A stretch of 64,000 nucleotides of DNA from Actinacidiphila guanduensis (lineage in GTDB: Bacteria; Actinomycetota; Actinomycetes; Streptomycetales; Streptomycetaceae), in assembly GCF_900103985.1 (NCBI RefSeq), contig NZ_FNIE01000001.1, positions 1 to 64,000 of the forward strand. The letters are read 5' to 3'. Positions 25,799-34,955 of this stretch are shown here, piece by piece (within the stretch, counting starts at the first letter, position 1; each line of letters opens with the position of its first letter). Both the position numbers and the translations under genes were made by a program. Under the pieces are notes generated by a model. It was not told the origin of the DNA. It did no database searches and saw only the letters and a program-made list of their open reading frames with translations.

Positions 25799-26785
25799 AT
25801 GAAATTCGGGGTCTGGCTGGACTTCCGCAACCCGGTGCGCTGGCGGCGTCCCTGGGAGGAGGTCTACGAGGAGACGCTCTCCCTGGCAGTCGACGCCGAG
25901 GAACAGGGCTTTGAGTCCGTGTGGCTCTCCGAGCACCATCTGACCGAGGACGGCTACCTGCCCTCGCTGTTCCCCGTCCTGGCCGCCATCGCCGCCCGGA
26001 CCAGGCGCATCAGGCTCGGTACCGCCATGGTGCTCGCGTCCCTGACCCACCCCTTGCGGCTGGCCGAGGACGCCGCCGTCACGGACCTGCTCTCCGGCGG
26101 ACGTCTGGAGCTGGGCTTGTCGGCGGGCTACCGGGAGCTGGAGTTCGAGGCCCTGGGCGTGCTGCGAGCGCACCGGGGCGCCCGCACCGAGGAGACGGTG
26201 GAGATCCTGCGCCGCGCCTGGAGCGGCGAGCCGTTCTCGTACGCCGGGAAGCACTTCTCCTTCGACGACGTGACCGTCACCCCGGTGCCCGCCCGGCAGG
26301 GGCCGCCGGTGTGGCTGGGTGGCGGCGGGCCGGCCGCGGCCCGCCGGGCCGGCCGCCACGGGCTGCGCTTCCTGCCCGACCTCGGCACCCCGCCGGAGAC
26401 CGTCGAACTGTACCGGCAGACGCTGGCCGCACACGGCCACGACCCCGCCCGCTTCGGCATCACGGCCCTGGTGACCCCTGGCGTCTACGTCTGCGAGGAC
26501 GCCGAGGAGGGCTGGCAGGAGATCAGGGAGCACTACTGGTACCTGCTCAGCACCTTCCAGGAGTGGTTCGGCAACCCCGGCCTGCCGTCGGTGGACGACC
26601 TGCCGCGCGAGCTGTTCCTGGTCGGACCACCCGATGTCGTCGCCGAGGGCATTCGCGAACGCGTCAAGCCGCTGGGCGACGTGGAACGCGTCATCTTCTT
26701 CGGCCGGGCGCCGGGACTGCCCGTCGAGCGCGCCCGCCGCTCGCTGGGTCTCTTCGCCGAGCACGTCGTGCCCCGGTTCGGCTGA
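25799..26785 (+). CDS. LLM-class flavin-dependent oxidoreductase
   Basis: 328 residues, ATG after AAGAGGAGGAG. Luciferase-like TIM-barrel features: MKFGVWLDFRNP, then AEEQGFESVWLSEHHLTEDG, RRIRLGTAMVLASLTHPLRL and GRLELGLSAGYRELEFEALG. It uses reduced FMN or F420; the SEHHLTEDG block is as in bacterial luciferase-type monooxygenases. In context it is a third flavin oxygenase, with the reductase immediately upstream. Confidence 0.9.
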   Translation: MKFGVWLDFRNPVRWRRPWEEVYEETLSLAVDAEEQGFESVWLSEHHLTEDGYLPSLFPVLAAIAARTRRIRLGTAMVLASLTHPLRLAEDAAVTDLLSGGRLELGLSAGYRELEFEALGVLRAHRGARTEETVEILRRAWSGEPFSYAGKHFSFDDVTVTPVPARQGPPVWLGGGGPAAARRAGRHGLRFLPDLGTPPETVELYRQTLAAHGHDPARFGITALVTPGVYVCEDAEEGWQEIREHYWYLLSTFQEWFGNPGLPSVDDLPRELFLVGPPDVVAEGIRERVKPLGDVERVIFFGRAPGLPVERARRSLGLFAEHVVPRFG

Positions 26786-26843
26786 CGACCCGGCACCTTT
26801 GACGCCACCGCCGCACCTCCCAACCGACGGATGAAGGAGCACC

Positions 26844-28070
26844 ATGCCAGACATCGCCATTGTGGGAGCAGGCATCTCCGGCCTGCACCTGGCGCTGCGG
26901 CTTCAGCAGGCCGGGGTCGCCACCACCGTGTACGCCGAGCACAGCCCGCAGGAGGTCGCCGCGAGCCGCCCGCACAGTCTCCCCGTACGGTTCGGGGCGA
27001 CCCGGCGGCGCGAGCGGGAACTGGGGGTGGCGCACTGGGAAGGACCGCAGGACGACACCCACGGAGTGAACCTCGTGGCGCCCGGCGACCCCGCCGTCCA
27101 CTTCTTCGGCCGGCTCGGCGAACCCGCCAGCGGGATCGACCTGCGCCTGTATCTGCCCCGGCTGACGGCCGACTACCTGGAGCGCGGCGGCCGCCTGGAG
27201 TTGCTGCGTCCCGAGGGGGCCGAGATCGACCGCGTTTCCGGCGGCCACGACCTGGTCGTGGTCGCCGCCGGGCGGGCGGCCAGGAGCGGGCTCTTCCCGC
27301 GCGATCCGGCACGCTCGCCGTACACCGCGCCGCAGCGGGTGCTGACGGCGGGACTGTTCCACGGCATCGCGCCGTCCGACCCGGGGTGGATCCACTTCGA
27401 GGTCAGCACGGTGGGGGAAATCTTCTCCACCCGCATCCTCACGTCGGACGGTCCCGTGCACGGCATGGTCGTGGAGGCGCTGCCGGGTGGGCCACTGGAG
27501 CAGCTCGCCCGTTTCGACCACGCCGCCGACCGGGCCGGCTTCGAGCGGCTGCTGCTCAAGCTCGTCGGCGAACACGCCCCGGGGCTGCGCGAACGCATCG
27601 ACGAGGGCGAGTTCGGGATCACCAGGCCAGGTGACGTGATCCAGGGCGGCATCATCCCCACGGTGCGCGAGAGTTGGACCACGCTGCCCTCGGGGCGGGT
27701 CGCGCTCGCACTGGGCGACGCCTGGGTGGTCAACGACCCGCTGACCGGCCAGGGGGCCAACCTCGGCTCCCGGTGCGCCTTCGCCCTGGCCGATCTCATC
27801 GTGGCCGGGCCGCCGTACGACGAGGCGTTCGCCGGCAAGGTGGCCGAACGGCTGTGGCGGATCGCCGAGCCGGTGGTGGCCTGGTCCAACCTCAACATCG
27901 GTCCGCCGCAGGAGCACCTGGGCGGGATCTTCGCCGCGGCCACCCGGGACCAGCAGGTCGCCGACGCCTTCGTCGACAACTTCAACGACCCCGCCGCCAT
28001 GTGGGACGTGGTCCGATCCCCCGAGGCCACCGCCTCCTGGCTGGCACGGTTCACTCCTCAGGGCGGCTGA
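26844..28070 (+). CDS. StyA-like FAD-dependent epoxidase/monooxygenase
   Basis: 408 residues. The N-terminal Rossmann motif is IAIVGAGISGLHLALRLQQA. The conserved styrene-monooxygenase-like middle part (RPHSLPVRFGATRRRERELG, DLRLYLPRLTADYLERGG) and the GD motif region (RVALALGDAWVVNDPLTGQG, with ANLGSRCAFALADL) follow. StyA-type enzymes need a separate flavin reductase and epoxidise aryl-alkenes or indole. This points to a vinyl-phenyl or indole-like intermediate, though the substrate is unproven. Last gene of the rightward oxidative set. Confidence 0.85.
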   Translation: MPDIAIVGAGISGLHLALRLQQAGVATTVYAEHSPQEVAASRPHSLPVRFGATRRRERELGVAHWEGPQDDTHGVNLVAPGDPAVHFFGRLGEPASGIDLRLYLPRLTADYLERGGRLELLRPEGAEIDRVSGGHDLVVVAAGRAARSGLFPRDPARSPYTAPQRVLTAGLFHGIAPSDPGWIHFEVSTVGEIFSTRILTSDGPVHGMVVEALPGGPLEQLARFDHAADRAGFERLLLKLVGEHAPGLRERIDEGEFGITRPGDVIQGGIIPTVRESWTTLPSGRVALALGDAWVVNDPLTGQGANLGSRCAFALADLIVAGPPYDEAFAGKVAERLWRIAEPVVAWSNLNIGPPQEHLGGIFAAATRDQQVADAFVDNFNDPAAMWDVVRSPEATASWLARFTPQGG

Positions 28071-28165
28071 ACCGGCTCGGGCCCCCCGCGGCGGCATGTC
28101 CCCGGGTTCCGGCGCGGAACGGGAGCACGCGGGAAGCGGGCCGCCCCCGCCCACCCCGTGTGCCG

Positions 28166-28798
28166 TCAGGCCGTGGCCGGGCCGACGGCAGACGGGGCGG
28201 CGAGCGACGCGTCCCAGGCGGCCATCGCCATGTCCACCAGAGCGTGGAGCTGGGCGCGTGGGGCACCGTCGCGGGCCTGGACCGAGACGCCGTTGAGGAA
28301 GGTGGTGTAGAACGCGGCGATCCGTTCGGTGTCCACCTCAGCGGCCAGTTCGCCCTCCGCCACCGCCCGCTCGAGCCGCTCCTTGATCACGGACTTCGTG
28401 CGGGCCCGGCAGCGCAGCGCGAAATCCCGCACGGACTCGTGGTCCGCGGTGCAGTTGGCGGCGGCCTGCACGATCATGCAACCGTGCGGCTTGCCGTCCG
28501 CGGTGAACTGGTCGACGCTGCCGTGCAGGAGCGCCGCGACGGCCGAGCGGACATCGGGTGCGGCGTTCATCGCCTGCCGCGACACCGCGGCCTCGGTGGC
28601 CTCGTAGTGACCGATCGCCTCGCGGAACAGGTTCTCCTTGTTCGTGAACGCGGCGTACAGGCTCGGCGGGTTGATGCCGATGGCGGCGCTCAGCTCGGTC
28701 GTGGAGGTGGCCTCGTAGCCGCGCTCCCAGAAGACCAGCATCGCCGTGTGCAGTGCCGCCTCACGGTCGAACGCACGGGGTCGTCCCAGCCTTGCCAC
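28166..28798 (-). CDS. TetR/AcrR-family regulator
   Basis: 210 residues from GTG 28798 (RBS AAGGAGG). The N-terminal TetR HTH is GYEATSTTELSAAIGINPPS then LYAAFTNKENLFREAIGHY. The C-terminal domain (GCMIVQAAANCTADHESVRD) is the type found in many drug- and quinone-responsive regulators. It is divergent from the exporter gene, so it most likely represses that gene and possibly itself; the ligand may be the cluster product. The 183-bp spacer has an AT-richer patch (TTTCTTTAGAGCCTATTACA) suited to a promoter/operator. Confidence 0.92.
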   Translation of the reverse strand: MARLGRPRAFDREAALHTAMLVFWERGYEATSTTELSAAIGINPPSLYAAFTNKENLFREAIGHYEATEAAVSRQAMNAAPDVRSAVAALLHGSVDQFTADGKPHGCMIVQAAANCTADHESVRDFALRCRARTKSVIKERLERAVAEGELAAEVDTERIAAFYTTFLNGVSVQARDGAPRAQLHALVDMAMAAWDASLAAPSAVGPATA

Positions 28799-28981
28799 GG
28801 GCCCTCCTTGACGGCACGCCAGCCGCTCAGTAGCTTTCTTTAGAGCCTATTACAGAAGTCGGGGGTGCGCTCGCCCCGAGCTGCCACGCTCCCGCCTCCT
28901 CGTACCCCCGCACGGCCGTGCCCGCTTCCCTTGCCGCCTCGTCCGGCCCCGGCACGGCCTTCCATCCAAGGAGAGTAGTTC

Positions 28982-30520
28982 ATGGCCCACGCGGACGACG
29001 CACTCGCGGACGCCCAAGTGCCCGACGCCGAGGACGGGCGGGGGGAGGTGCGCTGGGGGCTGCGGGCATGGCTGATGCTCGTGGTCGTCTGCGGCGCGTT
29101 CTCGCTGGACGCGCTCGACAACATCATGGTCGGCATCGCCACCCCGCAGATCAAGGCCCACTTCGACATGAGCACCTCTGCCGCGCAGTGGGTGGTGAGC
29201 GCCTACGTCCTCGGCTTCGGCGGCTTCCTCCTGCTGGGGGGCCGGCTGTCGGACCTGGTGGGGCGGCGCCGGGTGTTCGTGGCCGGCCTGCTGTTGCTGG
29301 CGCTCGGCTCCCTCGGCGGCGGCACCGCCACCACCGGTGTGGTCGTCGTCCTCGGCCGGCTGGTCATGGGCATCGGCGCCGCGCTGACCGCGCCCGCCGC
29401 CCTGTCCATCGTGATCGGCACCTTCCCCGAGGGCCCGCAGCGCAACCGGGCCCTGGGCATCTACACCGCGTGCGGCGCGGTCGGGTACTCCATCGGCGTC
29501 GTGGTCGGCGGCTCCCTCACGCAGGCGAGCTGGCGCTGGACCTTCATGCTGTCGGTGCCGGTGGCCCTCGCCGCCATCGCCGGCGCCCTGCGGCTGGTAC
29601 CGCGGGATCCGGCGCGCGAGAGCGGCGAGCGCCACTACGACGCGGCCGGCGCCGTCACCGTCACCGCCGCGATGCTGCTGCTCGTCTACGCGATCGTGCA
29701 GGCGCCCGGGCACGGTTGGGCCGCCGGCCGCACCCTGGGACTGTTCGCTCTCGCGGTGCTGCTGCTCGCCGCCTTCGCGGCCGTGGAGACGCGCAGCCCG
29801 CAGCCGCTGCTGCGCCTGGGCCTGCTGCGCAACAAGTCCCTGGTGGGCGCTAGCCTGATCGCCGCCGCGATCCTCGGCACCTACATGAGCTACCAGTTCG
29901 TCGGCAGCCTCTACCTGCAGTCCTACCGCGGCTGGTCACCGCTGGAGATGGCCTTCGCCTTCCTGCCCGTCGGCCTGATGATCCTCTTCTTCGCGCCTCG
30001 CGCGGGCAGGCTGCTCGGCCGCACCGGCGTGCACTGGATGATCTTCGGCGGCATGCTCGCCTACACGGTCGCCTTCCTGCTGTTCCTGCGGATCGGCGCC
30101 GACTCCTCCTACTGGTCGGTGATCCTGCCGAGCATGGTGCTGATCGGCGGCGGCTTCCCGTTCGCTTTCACCGCGGCCAATGTGCAGGCCACCAACGGGG
30201 TCGCCGAGTCCGAGCAGGGGCTGGCCGCCGGCATTCTCCAGACCGGCTACCAGGTAGGCGCCGCCGTCGTGCTCGCGGTGGTGACGGTGCGCATGGGCGA
30301 CCAGGACACCGGCCAGGCGCGGACGGTGTCCGGCTACCACCAGGGCACATGGGCCATCGTCGTCGTCGCCGCTTTCTCGGCGCTGGCCGCGGCGGTCACA
30401 GCCGTCGCCGCCCGCGTACGGGCCAAGGGCGCCGCCCGGGCAGCCGCGGACTCCCCCCAGGCCGGGGCCGGGGAGGAACGGTCCGCATCGGCGGCGTCCG
30501 CCGGTGGGTCCGCTTCCTGA
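28982..30520 (+). CDS. MFS exporter, DHA2 (14-TM) family
   Basis: 512 residues, ATG after AAGGAGAG. Its many hydrophobic segments fit 14 TM helices. DHA2-type motifs are visible: DALDNIMVGIATPQIKAHFD at the first loop, GGRLSDLVGRRRVFVAGLLL (motif A) and GVVVGGSLTQASWRWTFML (motif C region). These are proton-driven drug or metabolite exporters in the cytoplasmic membrane. Placed between the oxidative set and the aldolase genes and controlled by a divergent TetR, it is probably the product exporter or self-resistance pump. Confidence 0.93.
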   Translation: MAHADDALADAQVPDAEDGRGEVRWGLRAWLMLVVVCGAFSLDALDNIMVGIATPQIKAHFDMSTSAAQWVVSAYVLGFGGFLLLGGRLSDLVGRRRVFVAGLLLLALGSLGGGTATTGVVVVLGRLVMGIGAALTAPAALSIVIGTFPEGPQRNRALGIYTACGAVGYSIGVVVGGSLTQASWRWTFMLSVPVALAAIAGALRLVPRDPARESGERHYDAAGAVTVTAAMLLLVYAIVQAPGHGWAAGRTLGLFALAVLLLAAFAAVETRSPQPLLRLGLLRNKSLVGASLIAAAILGTYMSYQFVGSLYLQSYRGWSPLEMAFAFLPVGLMILFFAPRAGRLLGRTGVHWMIFGGMLAYTVAFLLFLRIGADSSYWSVILPSMVLIGGGFPFAFTAANVQATNGVAESEQGLAAGILQTGYQVGAAVVLAVVTVRMGDQDTGQARTVSGYHQGTWAIVVVAAFSALAAAVTAVAARVRAKGAARAAADSPQAGAGEERSASAASAGGSAS

Positions 30521-30561
30521 CCGCGCCGCGGCGGACTGCGCCGGCCGCCGGACGACACGAG

Positions 30562-30597
30562 GGCCGGGGCCGCCTCCGATACGGGGCGGCCCCGGCC
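30562..30597. terminator. Bidirectional hairpin terminator
   Basis: 13-bp perfect arms (GGCCGGGGCCGCC and its complement) with a 10-nt loop lie between the convergent exporter and aldolase genes. Confidence 0.85.
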
Positions 30598-30613
30598 GTC
30601 TGCGGTGGGTGCG

Positions 30614-31462
30614 CTACTCCTCCAGCAGGTCCGGCTGTTCGGCGGTGATCTCGTCCCACAGCAACTGGAAGCTGAACCAGCCCAGTTGCCGGTCACCGAA
30701 ACCCTGCCGGGCGGCGAGGGCCTGCTCGTGGCTCATCGGCTGGGGCCTGCCGGCCGCTGCGGCAAGGAGCTGGACCTGGGCGGCGCCCTCATAGGTGAAG
30801 AACCAGTGCACCGCCTCGTCGACGGAGCCGCCCACGGTGATCAGTCCGTGGTGGCGCAGCAGCATGGCGCGCCTGCCGCCGAGTTCGGCGGCGATGTCCT
30901 GGCCCTGCGCCACGCTGATCGACGGCCCCTCGTAGGCACTGTAGAAGACCTGGTCGCCGTAGAAGGCGGCGGACTCCTGGTCCACCGGCTCCAGCAGCCG
31001 GCCCAGGGCACCGAGCGCCCGCGAGTACGGGGTGTGGCCGTGCGCCGCGGCCACGGCGTCGGGTCGGGCGCGGTGAATGGCGGAGTGGATGACGAAGGCA
31101 CTCGGGTTGACCCGGTGGCGGCCGCTGACCACCCGGCCCTGCCCGTCGACCAGAATCAGGTCACGGACCCTGACCCGGCTGAAGGAAACCCCGAACGGGT
31201 TGACCCAGAACCGGTCCTCGTCCCCGGGGTCGCGCACCGAGATGTGGCCCGAGATGCCCTCCCCGTAGCCGTACTTGCCGAACAGCCGCAGGGCGGCCGC
31301 CAGGCGCTGCTTGTGGTGCCTGCGGGCGTCGTCGACGGAGTCGAAGACCGGCTCGGCGGGCATCGGGAGCCCGGTGCGCGTGTCCGCCAGGTAGCCGGTC
31401 TGGTTCTCGGTCGCCGTGTCTGTCGCCGTGTCTGTCGCCTTCTCGGTCGCCGTGTCGGTCAT
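30614..31462 (-). CDS. Class II aldolase/adducin-family protein
   Basis: 282 residues, ATG after AAGGAG. The fold is shown by YGYGEGISGHISVRDPGDED, AVAAAHGHTPYSRALGALGR (metal-binding His pair) and AMLLRHHGLITVGGSVDEAV (third His). Enzymes of this family cleave or form C-C bonds on hydroxy-carbonyl substrates or decarboxylate, using a divalent metal. The N-terminus has a short TDTAT repeat from 12-bp units (near 31411-31440). It follows the FAD/NAD(P)-binding gene on the same strand with a 73-bp gap. Confidence 0.88.
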   Translation of the reverse strand: MTDTATEKATDTATDTATENQTGYLADTRTGLPMPAEPVFDSVDDARRHHKQRLAAALRLFGKYGYGEGISGHISVRDPGDEDRFWVNPFGVSFSRVRVRDLILVDGQGRVVSGRHRVNPSAFVIHSAIHRARPDAVAAAHGHTPYSRALGALGRLLEPVDQESAAFYGDQVFYSAYEGPSISVAQGQDIAAELGGRRAMLLRHHGLITVGGSVDEAVHWFFTYEGAAQVQLLAAAAGRPQPMSHEQALAARQGFGDRQLGWFSFQLLWDEITAEQPDLLEE

Positions 31463-31535
31463 GAAAGAGCGCTCCTTCGCGGGTGTCTGCCCGTTCCCCT
31501 GGACGGGGGAACGGGCGGGGTGCGGGCCGGGCGCG

Positions 31536-33059
31536 TCATGCGGTCTGCATGGAGACGGCTCGGCGGGCGGCCTCCCGGTGGATGGCGTCGGCGATGTCGA
31601 CAGCCCGGTCCACCAGCGAGGGGACGCCGAAGGTGAAGAACAGGGAGCCCGACGCCAGGTCGCCGAGGGCGTACAGCCGGGTGTCGGCCCTGCCCTTGAC
31701 GGTCAGCCCGCTCGTGGCGCGGGTGACGCGCAGGCCGCCGCGCGGGTGCCGCTCGGCCAGGCCCTGCCCGACCAGCGACGCCACCAGCGGCTGCGCCGCG
31801 GGCGGGATGCGGTGGGCCGGCGGGCTGACCGCGTTGACCACCACATCCGCGTGGCGAACGCCGTCCTCGGTCCACAGCCGGAACCCGCCGCCCGGCACCG
31901 GGCTGATCCGCCCCACGAGCCGGGCGAACTCCAGCCGCCCTTCCCCGGCCTGCCGCAGCAGTGCCTCGGCCGTGGCCGGCGGCATCGGGCAGCACAGGCT
32001 CATGATGGTGCGGTAATGGTGGCGCACCAGTGCCGCCCGATCCCGCTCCGGCAGGAGTTGCCATACGTCGGGGCCGGTGTCGGGCACCGCGCGCTGCAGG
32101 ATGCGCAGCCCCAGGTCAGGGTCGTCGACCGCGGCGAGACCGCGGCGCAGCCGTGCCTGCGGGTCCTCGCCGGGGCCGGTGGAGATCTCGCGCACCACCG
32201 CGTCCGGGTCGGCCCCGGCGGCCGTGAGTTCCTTGCGCATGAGGGCGGAGGCGTCGGCCAGGGCCAGGGTCTGCCCTCGGGCGGCCATCGCCCGGAAGTG
32301 CTCGGCGGTGAAGTACCGCGCCACGTGCTCCACTTGCCGCTGCCGCACGCCGGGCAGGATCCCGGTGCGCGAGGCGAGGACGACGCCGCCCTCGTGGCCC
32401 GCCGCTGCGAGCGAGAGCACGACGTCGACCGCGCTCAGCCCGCTGCCGACGACCACGACCCCGGCCCGCGGGCCGATCTCCGCCAGCCGCCGCGCCACCG
32501 GATAGGGGTCCGGCACGAAGCCCGGCGCGCCCCCCAGCCGATGCGGGTCCGCCGGGCCGCTGTTGCCCATGCACAGCACCACGTGGTCGAACGCGTGGGA
32601 GCCGCCGTCGGCGGTGCCGGCCACCAGCAGCTGCCCGTCGCGGCGCAGGCCGGTCACCGCGCTGCGCACGAAGGAGAGGTCGCTGCCCCGGTCCGCGAGT
32701 GCGCCGAGCGCGCTGCGCGCCGACTGCTCGAGGTAGTCGCCGTAGACGGCGCGCGGCGGGAAGACGATGCCCGAGCGGGCGTCCGCGTAGTCGCCGGACA
32801 TCCCCAGGGTCACGCGCCGCTCTTCCAGCCAGCGCAGGAAGTGCCGCGGATCGCCGGCCCGCACGCTCATGTCCTCCGGCGGCGCGTTGACCCGCAGCAC
32901 CTCGCTGTCGGGTTGGTAGGCGCGGCCGCGCCACGGGTGCGGCGCCGGATCGAACACCGTGACGGCCGCGGGAACCGCGTCCCGCCGGCTGAGCGCGTCG
33001 AGCAGGCACACGGCGGACGCGCCGGCGCCGACAATCCCTATTCGCGTGGAACCGAGCAT
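31536..33059 (-). CDS. FAD/NAD(P)-binding oxidoreductase
   Basis: 507 residues from ATG 33059. Two Rossmann folds: STRIGIVGAGASAVCLLDAL at the N-terminus and AGVVVVGSGLSAVDVVLSLA in the middle. Conserved blocks: PWRGRAYQPDSEVLRVNAPP, FDHVVLCMGNSGPADPHRLG and the C-terminal RLYALGDLASGSLFFTFGVP. These match the large FAD-NAD(P)-binding family (PF13454 type), with several members acting as hydroxylases or amine oxidases in secondary metabolism. Co-transcribed with the class II aldolase. The reaction is unknown. Confidence 0.85.
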   Translation of the reverse strand: MLGSTRIGIVGAGASAVCLLDALSRRDAVPAAVTVFDPAPHPWRGRAYQPDSEVLRVNAPPEDMSVRAGDPRHFLRWLEERRVTLGMSGDYADARSGIVFPPRAVYGDYLEQSARSALGALADRGSDLSFVRSAVTGLRRDGQLLVAGTADGGSHAFDHVVLCMGNSGPADPHRLGGAPGFVPDPYPVARRLAEIGPRAGVVVVGSGLSAVDVVLSLAAAGHEGGVVLASRTGILPGVRQRQVEHVARYFTAEHFRAMAARGQTLALADASALMRKELTAAGADPDAVVREISTGPGEDPQARLRRGLAAVDDPDLGLRILQRAVPDTGPDVWQLLPERDRAALVRHHYRTIMSLCCPMPPATAEALLRQAGEGRLEFARLVGRISPVPGGGFRLWTEDGVRHADVVVNAVSPPAHRIPPAAQPLVASLVGQGLAERHPRGGLRVTRATSGLTVKGRADTRLYALGDLASGSLFFTFGVPSLVDRAVDIADAIHREAARRAVSMQTA

Positions 33060-33324
33060 GCGGGAGAACCCCGTTCGCGTGTGATGGTTCGGGGAACAAA
33101 AAGGAAGGGCGGATGCGCATGCATCGTGATTCACGAACAATGCAGGCGCCGGAAATTCCTTGCCCTCGTCAAAACAACGATCGTGCTTCAGTGTCCTGGG
33201 AACGGCTTGCCGTTACTCGCGGAAAAGCGCATGCGGTGTGCCGGGTTCGCGCATCCGCGGCACGGGCCGGCCCCCACGGCCGGCGCAGAGCGGACCGGAC
33301 GCTCGCAGTGAGGCCCGCGGGACG

Positions 33325-34362
33325 TCAGAAATCTCCCGACCCCGCCGACCCCGCCGACCCCGCCGACCCCGCCGACCCCGCCGACAGGGATCGTTGACGC
33401 CACTCCCGCGGGGTGATCCCGTAGCGCTGGCGGAAGAGCTTGCTGAAATGCGAGGCACCATGAAGGCCCCAGCGCTCCCCGATGTGGGCCACGGTCAAGT
33501 GCGCCATGCGCGGGTTGCCCAGGTCCTCGCGGCAGCCTGCCAGCCGCTCGTTGCGGATCCACTGCGCCGGGCTGGTGCCCTCGTCCTGGAAGAGGAGTTG
33601 CAGGTAGCGCAGCGAGACGTGGTGGACTTCGGCGAGCAGCGGCGGCGTGATCCCGGGGTCGCCGAGACGGGCGCGCGCGTACGACTTGATCCGGTGGAGC
33701 TGGGCCCGGCGCGCCGCGGCCGCGCCCTCGCCGCCGTACCGCAGCTTTTCCGCGCACACGGCGGTGACCAGGCTGGCCAGGCTGCTGCCGAGGTAGCCGG
33801 CGGCAACCGCGTCCAGCTCCCTCATGTGGCCGGTCAGGCTGCGCAGCAGGCTCGCCAGCAGGCCCCCGGCGCCCTCGCGCCCGGACCAGGTGGCGGCCCG
33901 CAGCGGATGCTCCAGCCCCACTCGCAGGTCCACCAGGCGGTGGTCGAACTTGACGGTCACCATGTGGATGGGCGCGCTCATCCGCAGCACGAACGGGCAG
34001 GAGCCGTCGTAGCAGAACAGGCTGTCGGTGCCGGCCACGGCGTGGGTGCCGCCCTGGTCGATCACGACCTCGCCGTCCAGCACGCAGGTGAGGTGGAGGG
34101 GGGTCGCCTTGGCCCGGGTGGCCAGGCCCTCGGTGAGTTCCACGGTGTGCGGGTCCGCGCGCACCGTCGCGACCTGCACGCTGCCGAAGGTGCCCGAGAC
34201 GATGACCCCGTCGAAGGCCCCCCGGTCGGCCTGGTGCACCCGCATCGGGCCGCAGGCCGTCGCGACCATCTCGCCCCACACGTGGAAGCGGCCGCCCGAT
34301 CTCGCCTCCTGGATGTGCAGGCTCTCGGCCGGCGAGCGGTCGGCCGTCAGCAGGCCGTTCAT
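33325..34362 (-). CDS. AraC-family transcriptional activator
   Basis: 345 residues from ATG 34362. It has an N-terminal AraC-binding-like sensor (DSLFCYDGSCPFVLRMSAPI). The C-terminal double HTH follows: PPLLAEVHHVSLRYLQLLFQ then DEGTSPAQWIRNERLAGCRE and IGERWGLHGASHFSKLFRQR then YGITPREW. It is read toward the FAD/aldolase pair and is the likely activator of the cluster. The C-terminus ends in (Ser-Ala-Gly)5 from five 9-bp repeats, so tail length may vary between strains. Confidence 0.9.
   Translation of the reverse strand: MNGLLTADRSPAESLHIQEARSGGRFHVWGEMVATACGPMRVHQADRGAFDGVIVSGTFGSVQVATVRADPHTVELTEGLATRAKATPLHLTCVLDGEVVIDQGGTHAVAGTDSLFCYDGSCPFVLRMSAPIHMVTVKFDHRLVDLRVGLEHPLRAATWSGREGAGGLLASLLRSLTGHMRELDAVAAGYLGSSLASLVTAVCAEKLRYGGEGAAAARRAQLHRIKSYARARLGDPGITPPLLAEVHHVSLRYLQLLFQDEGTSPAQWIRNERLAGCREDLGNPRMAHLTVAHIGERWGLHGASHFSKLFRQRYGITPREWRQRSLSAGSAGSAGSAGSAGSGDF
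33341..33385. repeat. 9-bp tandem repeat CCCGCCGAC x5
   Basis: Five perfect in-frame units encode the (Ala-Gly-Ser) tail of the AraC regulator just before its stop. Copy changes keep the frame. Confidence 0.9.
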
Positions 34363-34955
34363 GGGCGGGGCCCGACTGTCCGTGCTCCATGGCCCTCTGT
34401 GACCGGCCTCCTCGCCGCGGCCACTCCCCGCCCCCTGGGCTCCGGGCCCTCGGGGGCCATTCCGGAACGCCGGCCGGTTGCCTCCGACGTGAAAACGACA
34501 ATTGCGTGTCGCCCGCATCGCATAGAGTCCGCTCCTGAATGCGTGAGTCGACAGGTTCGGTCAACGCCCTCGACCATACGTGGCGACACCGAACAGCCGT
34601 GCACTCATTCAAGTCAATGTCTTTCCCGGCTTTTCCCGGCTCGCGCCATACGGAGTTGCCGGCTCCGTTCGGCCGGTGTCCCTCGGCACCCCGAATCGGC
34701 CGAGGCCGTTCGGAGGGCGGCGAAAGCCGCAGGCCGACGCCCCCGGCCGGGCCCCCGGGGCGCTCGGCAGATTTGCCATCTCGTGTTCACGAAACGCGGC
34801 CGGCCACCGGATCCCGCGCGAGCACGCCGTCGCGGCCGGCAGTGCCCAGGTCAGCGCCCCGGGGGCCGGTGCCGCCGTGGCGGGCCTCGACGCCAGGGGC
34901 ACAAAAGGCGGTCTTGACCGGACGCGCCGGAGAGTTCCCGCGCGTTGACGGCCCG
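34363..34955. other. Non-coding region upstream of the AraC gene
   Basis: No gene seen in ~590 bp. The part nearest the AraC start contains an AT-rich patch (ACGACAATTGCGTGTCG at 34497-34513, arms CGACA/TGTCG) that could be an operator or promoter of the regulator. Confidence 0.4.
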
